A stretch of DNA of 64,000 nucleotides from Mycolicibacterium sp. S2-37 (GTDB taxonomy: Bacteria; Actinomycetota; Actinomycetes; Mycobacteriales; Mycobacteriaceae): assembly GCF_017352375.1 (NCBI RefSeq), contig NZ_JAFEVR010000004.1, forward strand, positions 310,001 through 374,000. Reading direction: 5' to 3'. This document shows, piece by piece, positions 59,419-64,000 of this stretch. The notes under the pieces were generated by a model. The model did not search any database. It was not told where the DNA came from and was given only the letters and a program-made list of their open reading frames with translations. The position numbers were made by a program, and so were the translations under genes. Positions within the stretch are counted from its first letter, which is position 1. The number at the start of each line of letters is the position of its first letter.

Positions 59419-60443
59419 CAGGGCTCAGCGCACCTTCCGGTGTCTTGTTTGATCCAGGGGAAGTAGGCGGTGCGCCCCTGGAGGTCGGTGACGCGCAGGC
59501 TGATCCCGCAGAGGTACTGGTTGAGCCAGCTCCCGTATGCGCCGAGGCGCACCAGCTTTCGATAGTTCGCCGGCGCCTTCTGCAGCGAGACGTCGAGCAG
59601 CGGTATGTCCTTCTCGAGAAGTGGCGCCATGCGGTTGAGCTGGTCGACGGTTCCCGCCAGCGGCGGCCGGGCCTGCGTCAGCAGATCTGCCAAGGAGGCG
59701 GTGCCGTTGTCCAGTGAGTCGATGGCCGCGCCGATCGGGTCGCGCTCCTGCGATAGTCCGGTCATCAACTGCTCGAGCTGGTCGATGGCACCGGCGAACC
59801 GGTCGCCGTCCCGCGACACGGTGGCCAGTGTGGCGTCGAGGTTGTCGATCAGTTGCCGGACCGTCGCCCCGTTGTCGGCGATGGAATCGGCGAAGGACGA
59901 CGTCTTCGCGAACAGGGACTCCACGTCGTTGCTCTGTCCCTGCAGCACCTTGATCAACGAGCTCGTCAAGGCGTTGACGTCATCGGGGTCGAGTCCGCGG
60001 ATCACCGGCTTGAGGCCGCCGAGGAGCAGATCCAGATCCAGGGCCGGTTCGGTGCGGTCGCGGGGGATCTGCGAGCCGGGGGGCTGAATACGCGTGGACC
60101 CGGGTCCGTCGATGATATCCAGGTAGCGGTCTCCGACAAGGTTGAGATAACGCACAGCGACCTTGGTGCCGTCCGTGAGCGCGACCTCACGGTCGGCGTC
60201 GAAGCGGACCACCACCGTGGTGTCCGGTTGCAGCGCCACGGCTTTGACGGTGCCGACGCGGATGCCGGCAACCCGAACGGAGTCCCCGGTCTTCAGACTC
60301 GACACGTCGGTGAACACCGCCGAATAGTCGTCGGCCGAACCGGTGCGGTACTGGCCGAAGATGGCGAACAGGGCGGCGGTCAGAACCGTCATGACGACGG
60401 TGAAGACCGCGAACTTCACGGCCGTGGGTCCCAGCCGCCTCAT
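59418..60443 (-). CDS. mceB: Mce family protein MceB
   Basis: 341 aa. Anchor (VKFAVFTVVMTVLTAALFAI), MCE domain (YSAVFTDVSSLKTGDSVRVA, GIRVGTVKAVALQPDTTVVV, NLVGDRYLDIIDGPGSTR), then helical domain (DLDLLLGGLKPVIRGLDPDD) and a C-terminal Cys (QYLCGISLRVTDLQ). Resembles Mce4B (Rv3498c) in several conserved blocks. ATG overlaps the mceA stop. Confidence 0.94.
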   Translation of the reverse strand: MRRLGPTAVKFAVFTVVMTVLTAALFAIFGQYRTGSADDYSAVFTDVSSLKTGDSVRVAGIRVGTVKAVALQPDTTVVVRFDADREVALTDGTKVAVRYLNLVGDRYLDIIDGPGSTRIQPPGSQIPRDRTEPALDLDLLLGGLKPVIRGLDPDDVNALTSSLIKVLQGQSNDVESLFAKTSSFADSIADNGATVRQLIDNLDATLATVSRDGDRFAGAIDQLEQLMTGLSQERDPIGAAIDSLDNGTASLADLLTQARPPLAGTVDQLNRMAPLLEKDIPLLDVSLQKAPANYRKLVRLGAYGSWLNQYLCGISLRVTDLQGRTAYFPWIKQDTGRCAEP

Positions 60444-61627
60444 CCCGGTTGGCCGATCTGTGCGGTGTTGCGCGGCGGCCCGTCGATCGGTCCGAACAAC
60501 ATCTGCTTGAGCCCGTCGGAATTGAGCAGGATGCCCTGATTCCCGTACTGGGCTGGGTTGGCGTTGATGTCGGACACGACGAACGGGGCGCGGTTCTCGT
60601 ACCCGACGTCAGGCAACCCCGCGCACTGGGGACCGCCGCGGGCGGCGACCTTCGGCAGGTTTTGCGGGTACCGGTACCGCTCGGTGCCCAGCACGAAGGA
60701 ATCGAGCAACAGCACGCCGGGAACGGGGGGTGGCGGCCCCTTGGCCAGCGGCGCCATCCCGGCAAGCACGCAGTTCAGCCCCTGGTGGTACTGGTTGGTC
60801 AGATCGGTGGTCGGCACCAGCAGCCGCATCACCTCGGTGAAGGGCTGCCTATTGGCGGCGATCACCTCGTTGCCGACGTCGGCGAGCCCGATCGTGCTGA
60901 GCAGCAACGCATCCAGGTCGCTCTGGCGTTCGACCAGGGTGTCGGAGATGCGCGAGGCGTACTCCGCGGTGGTCAGCAGATCCGGGGCCGCGTCGGCGTA
61001 GGCGTCGAGCACAGTCGGAGCCAGCGCGATGTCCTGACGAAGCGTGTCCATGCTCGGGTCCAGCGTGTTGAGGAGGTCGTCGAGGTCGGTCATGGTCTGG
61101 CCGAACCGTTCACCGCGACCGGAGAATCCCTTGGCCAGCGCGCCGAGGGTCTCGTTGAGCTTCGCCGGTTCGATCTTCGACAGCACCGAGACCAACTGTT
61201 CGAAGACGGTGTTGATCTCGACGGTGACGTGCCCGGCGGTGAGGACCTGCCCGGCGCGCAGCGGTTCCGGAGACGGGTCGGAGGGGGGCATCAGGTCGAC
61301 CGCCTTGGAGCCGAACACCGTCGTGGAACCGATGTCGACCAGAACGTTCGCCGGGATGAGGTTGAGATGGCGGGGGTCCATGGCCAGGTGCAGCGCGGCG
61401 CGACCGTCGGGAAGCGCCTCGATGTCCGCCACCGTACCCACCTGGGCACCGTGCAACTTCACCTTGGCGTCGGGGTTCATCACCAACCCAGCGCGGTCCG
61501 AGATAACCGTCACGGGAACGCTTTCGGTGAAACTGCCGCGGAAAATGCCCACCGCGACCGCGACGATCGCAGCAATGCAGAGGACGGCAACGCCGCCGGT
61601 CGCGATGCGTGCAGTATCGGACTTCAT
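60440..61627 (-). CDS. mceA: Mce family protein MceA
   Basis: 395 aa from ATG 61627, chosen because AGGGAC upstream is 9 bp away; GTG 61633 is an alternative. Anchor (GGVAVLCIAAIVAVAVGIF), MCE domain (VPVTVISDRAGLVMNPDAKV, KLHGAQVGTVADIEALPDGR, STTVFGSKAVDLMPPSDPSP), helical domain (FEQLVSVLSKIEPAKLNETL), C-terminal MLFGPIDGPP. First subunit of the Mce assembly; 13 bp after yrbEB. Confidence 0.94.
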   Translation of the reverse strand: MKSDTARIATGGVAVLCIAAIVAVAVGIFRGSFTESVPVTVISDRAGLVMNPDAKVKLHGAQVGTVADIEALPDGRAALHLAMDPRHLNLIPANVLVDIGSTTVFGSKAVDLMPPSDPSPEPLRAGQVLTAGHVTVEINTVFEQLVSVLSKIEPAKLNETLGALAKGFSGRGERFGQTMTDLDDLLNTLDPSMDTLRQDIALAPTVLDAYADAAPDLLTTAEYASRISDTLVERQSDLDALLLSTIGLADVGNEVIAANRQPFTEVMRLLVPTTDLTNQYHQGLNCVLAGMAPLAKGPPPPVPGVLLLDSFVLGTERYRYPQNLPKVAARGGPQCAGLPDVGYENRAPFVVSDINANPAQYGNQGILLNSDGLKQMLFGPIDGPPRNTAQIGQPG

Positions 61628-61640
61628 TGCCACGACGTCC

Positions 61641-62498
61641 CTATCCCGACAGGTTGAAGTTGCCGTTGGCGCCGTACACCGCCAGGGACACGAGCAGGGT
61701 GACCACGACGACGACCACCAGCGACGTGCGCACCGCGTTGCCCACGGCCACGCCCACCCCGGCCGGGCCGCCGGAGGCGAAGAAGCCGAAATAGGTGTGG
61801 ACGAACAACACCATCAGGGCCATGAGAACTGCCTGCAGGAACGACCACAGTAGGTCGATGGGGTTCAGGAATGTGTTGAAGTAGTGGTCGTAGAGACCGG
61901 CGGACTGACCGAACAGGACCACGGTGGTCAACTGGCTGGCGCCGAAGGACAGCAGCACCGCGATCGAGTACAGCGGCGTGATGGCCACCATCCCGGCCAG
62001 GATGCGGGTGCTGACGAGATACTCCACGGGCCGGATGCCCATGGACTCCAGCGCGTCGATCTCCTCGTTGATGCGCATGGCGCCCAGCTGGGCGGTAACC
62101 CCGGCGCCGAAGGTGGCCGCCAGACCGATACCGGCCACCACGGGCGCGGAGATGCGCACGTTGATGAACGCGGCGAGGAATCCGGTGAGCGCCTCGATGC
62201 CGATGTTGCCCAACGAGCTGTAACCCTGCACCGCGAGCGTGCCGCCTGCTGCCATCGTAAGGAATCCGACGATGACGACGGTGCCGCCGATCATCGCCAG
62301 AGTGCCTGCGCCCATGCTGATCTCGGCGATGAGCCGGATGATCTCCTTGCGGTAGTGCACCGCGGCGTGCGGGGTGCCGGCCAGCGCGCGGCCGTAGAAC
62401 GCGACATGGTCGCCGAGACGGGCCAGCGACGCGGCCGGCTTCCGGATCTGGGTGGCGACCCTCGGGTAGGCGGCGCCGATCGTGGTGAGTGCGCCCAC
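61641..62498 (-). CDS. yrbEB: MCE permease YrbEB (MlaE family)
   Basis: 285 aa from GTG 62498, 2 bp after the yrbEA stop. ABC-type permease subunit with six or so membrane helices; MlaE core TFGAGVTAQLGAMRINEEID and ALESMGIRPVEYLVSTRILA is the coupling EQxDAL-like motif that contacts the ATPase. The ATPase (MceG/MkL) is not in the window and in mycobacteria is usually encoded elsewhere and shared. Upstream open frame beyond GTG runs into yrbEA and is rejected. Confidence 0.93.
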   Translation of the reverse strand: MGALTTIGAAYPRVATQIRKPAASLARLGDHVAFYGRALAGTPHAAVHYRKEIIRLIAEISMGAGTLAMIGGTVVIVGFLTMAAGGTLAVQGYSSLGNIGIEALTGFLAAFINVRISAPVVAGIGLAATFGAGVTAQLGAMRINEEIDALESMGIRPVEYLVSTRILAGMVAITPLYSIAVLLSFGASQLTTVVLFGQSAGLYDHYFNTFLNPIDLLWSFLQAVLMALMVLFVHTYFGFFASGGPAGVGVAVGNAVRTSLVVVVVVTLLVSLAVYGANGNFNLSG

Positions 62499-62500
62499 TG

Positions 62501-63271
62501 CTAACCCGTCGTCATCCGGATGCCGATCGCCGTCACCACCACGTTGATCACGAACAGCGCCATGAAGGCGTATACGACCGTTTCGTTGACGGCGTTGCCC
62601 ACCGCTTTGGCGCCGCCGCCGGAAATCATCAGACCGCGGTAACACGCCACGAGCCCGGCGATGAGGCCGAACAGAGCGGCCTTGATGCAGGAGATGATCA
62701 CCTCGGGCACACCGGTCAGCAGGGTGATCCCGGCGGCGAAGGCGCCCGGGTTCACGTCCTGGACGAAGACGGAGAACACGTAGCCGCCGAGGATGCCGAT
62801 GATGACCACCAGGCTATTGAGCAGCAACGCGACCAGGCCCGATGCCAGCATCCGCGGAGTGACCAGGCGCTGCACCGGGTTGATCCCGAGCACCTCCATG
62901 GCTTCGATCTCTTCGCGGATCGTCCGCGATCCCAGGTCCGCGCACATCGCGGTGGCGCCCGCGCCGGCGACGATGAGCACCGTCACCAGAGGACCCACCT
63001 GGGTCACCGCCCCGAAGGCCGCACCAGCGCCGGAGAGGTCCGCGGCGCCGAGTTCGCGAAGAAGGATGTTGAGGGTGAAGCTGACGAGCACCGTGAACGG
63101 GATCGCGACCAGCAGGGTCGGAGCCAGCGACACCCGCGCGACAAACCACGACTGCTCGAGGAACTCCCGCCCCTGGAACGGCCGGCGGATGATGAAACGC
63201 ACAGCGTCAACGGTCATTCCGAACAGCCCGCCGACCGCCTCCAGCGGACGGTCCAGGTCCGTTCGCCGCAT
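62501..63271 (-). CDS. yrbEA: MCE permease YrbEA (MlaE family)
   Basis: 256 aa, matching YrbE4A of M. tuberculosis (254 aa) in long blocks: RRPFQGREFLEQSWFVARVS, LAPTLLVAIPFTVLVSFTLN, LRELGAADLSGAGAAFGAVT, SRTIREEIEAMEVLGINPVQ, GNAVNETVVYAFMALFVINV. First gene of a yrbEA-yrbEB-mceA-F operon. The likeness is to the sterol importer Mce4, but other Mce systems share these blocks, so the substrate (steroid) is inferred mainly from the neighbours. Confidence 0.94.
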   Translation of the reverse strand: MRRTDLDRPLEAVGGLFGMTVDAVRFIIRRPFQGREFLEQSWFVARVSLAPTLLVAIPFTVLVSFTLNILLRELGAADLSGAGAAFGAVTQVGPLVTVLIVAGAGATAMCADLGSRTIREEIEAMEVLGINPVQRLVTPRMLASGLVALLLNSLVVIIGILGGYVFSVFVQDVNPGAFAAGITLLTGVPEVIISCIKAALFGLIAGLVACYRGLMISGGGAKAVGNAVNETVVYAFMALFVINVVVTAIGIRMTTG

Positions 63272-63358
63272 CGGTCACCTCCGTCACTCCGACCACGGCG
63301 ACATCGCTGTGGTCCGAGCGGCAACAGTGACACCGGAGTGAGCCGGAGCACCCCTGTC

Positions 63359-63375
63359 GTCCCGCCCATCGGGAC
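63359..63375. promoter_or_regulatory. Shared palindromic operator, copy 12 (mce promoter)
   Basis: GTCCCGCCCATCGGGAC. Perfect 6-bp arms GTCCCG/CGGGAC around CCCAT. The core CCCGCCCATCGGG matches 12 of 13 consensus positions (C for T in the centre). It lies 87 bp upstream of yrbEA in the 131-bp gap before the STAS gene and puts the importer under the same control as the enzymes. Confidence 0.6.
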
Positions 63376-63402
63376 AGGCGATCGGAAGGGCTACCCGAGT
63401 CT

Positions 63403-63723
63403 CTAACCGTTCGGCGCGGCAGCCTCGACCGGCACGACTTCGGTGAGCCCCGTCATCGCCAGGGTGGACATCAACAGCGGCGGGGCGATGACGTGGACGT
63501 GTTCACCACGGAGGAACAGCGCATTGATGGCGGCGCTGTCCAGGTACTCCAACTCGCTGAGGTCGACGATCAGCCGCTGTCCGCTGCCGCCGGCCGCGCT
63601 GGTGGCGGTGGTGAGGGCCTCGTCGAAGTCATCGATGTTGGACAGGTCGATCTCACCAGCCGCGGTCAGTACGAATATGCCGTCGTCGCGGCGGGCGGTG
63701 TCGAGAGTGAGCGGCGTGGGCAT
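63403..63723 (-). CDS. STAS-domain anti-sigma factor antagonist
   Basis: 106 aa. RsbV/SpoIIAA-like: FVLTAAGEIDLSNIDDFDEA, LIVDLSELEYLDSAAINALF with the phosphorylatable Ser in LDSAAINAL. Unphosphorylated STAS proteins sequester the anti-sigma kinase, here the product of the overlapping upstream gene (TGATG), and so free a SigB/SigF-type sigma factor. Target sigma not visible. Confidence 0.92.
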   Translation of the reverse strand: MPTPLTLDTARRDDGIFVLTAAGEIDLSNIDDFDEALTTATSAAGGSGQRLIVDLSELEYLDSAAINALFLRGEHVHVIAPPLLMSTLAMTGLTEVVPVEAAAPNG

Positions 63724-64000
63724 CAGGCGATCCTCGCGGTAAGTCGAACGGTGGTTCCGGCGAGGCCGGTGTCGACGGTGACCCGGTGCATCAGCGACCG
63801 CATCAAGGCGGTGCCTCGCCCGCGGTCCGAATTCTCCGCCAACTGCGGTTTCCAGGCGCCGGTGTCGGAGACAGTCACCTGCACCTCGTCGCTCGAAGCG
63901 GTCGCGGTCAGGCTGATGGCACCGTCGGGGTGGGCGCGGTGACCGTGTTCGATGGCATTGGCGACCGCTTCGCCGACGGCGATGAGCACGCTCATGGTCT
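63723..64000 (-). CDS. Anti-sigma factor serine kinase (RsbW-like HATPase), N-terminus beyond window
   Basis: C-terminal 92 codons visible; the frame is open to the edge. GHKL ATPase motifs: N box GEAVANAIEHGHRA, G1 box VSDTGAWKPQ, G2-type DRGRGTALMRSLMHRV. It would phosphorylate the STAS partner and bind a sigma factor. An ATG at 63995 exists but starting there would leave out the first helices of the fold, so the true start is probably outside. Confidence 0.88.
   Translation of the reverse strand, partial: TMSVLIAVGEAVANAIEHGHRAHPDGAISLTATASSDEVQVTVSDTGAWKPQLAENSDRGRGTALMRSLMHRVTVDTGLAGTTVRLTARIA

Noticed and set aside
1..64000. CRISPR arrays, tRNA/rRNA genes, intact transposases
   Set aside because: No regular repeat-spacer array, no recognised tRNA or rRNA sequence and no transposase frame was seen on reading both strands.

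Overview
The window is high-GC actinobacterial DNA and reads as a non-tuberculous mycobacterium (Mycolicibacterium type). The reasons are the order patA-pgsA-Ap4A phosphorylase-thrS (the Rv2611c-Rv2614c order of M. tuberculosis), a complete yrbE/mce operon, F420-type and steroid-type oxidoreductases, many GTG starts and dense GTGA/ATGA/TGATG stop-start overlaps. No rRNA, tRNA, CRISPR array or intact insertion sequence was seen.

Layout. (1) 1-9685, housekeeping flank: PIM acyltransferase (cut by the window edge), phosphatidylinositol phosphate synthase, HIT phosphorylase, threonyl-tRNA synthetase, small membrane proteins, a thioesterase, an aldo/keto reductase, a GAF-ANTAR regulator, a hydrolase and a Holin-X/DUF3618 pair. 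(2) 9705-17949, ring-degradation block: crotonase, HsaD-like C-C hydrolase, Baeyer-Villiger monooxygenase (BVMO), KshB-like reductase, HsaA-like flavin hydroxylase, HsaC-like extradiol dioxygenase, 3-ketosteroid dehydrogenase-like flavoprotein. (3) 17959-19326, a scar of three gene remnants (alcohol dehydrogenase, regulator, P450). (4) 19389-38071, an accessory catabolic block: an IclR regulator with a perfect palindromic operator, two GDXG esterases, two Dabb-like proteins, a second BVMO, an acyl-CoA synthetase, Zn-alcohol and aldehyde dehydrogenases, a crotonase, a split acyl-CoA dehydrogenase pair, three SDRs, an NTF2-like protein, another flavoprotein dehydrogenase and a possible non-haem iron dioxygenase. 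(5) 38075-51448: 13E12/HNH remnant, KshA-like Rieske oxygenase with a small Cys protein, LLM oxidoreductase, two KstD-like dehydrogenases, Old Yellow Enzyme, PadR regulator, HsaB-like flavin reductase, thioesterase. (6) 51445-63271: Mce import operon with associated membrane and secreted proteins. (7) 63403-64000: STAS antagonist and anti-sigma kinase (cut by the edge).

How it works together. The gene content (KstD, KshA/KshB, HsaA/B/C/D, a Mce importer, a PadR regulator, position close to thrS) matches what I recall of the C-19+ androgen catabolic cluster of M. smegmatis (about MSMEG_2851-2901, reported to be PadR-controlled). This would be a second, KstR-independent steroid pathway: import by Mce, 1,2-dehydrogenation, 9-alpha-hydroxylation, opening of ring B, hydroxylation and extradiol cleavage of ring A, then hydrolysis.

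Main new observation: a 17-bp palindromic motif (13-bp core YCCRNTSANYGGR) recurs in twelve gene-start regions across regions 2-6, including the PadR/flavin-reductase divergent promoter and the mce promoter. Six copies match the core perfectly. It is a strong candidate for the shared operator of the whole cluster, probably that of the PadR protein.
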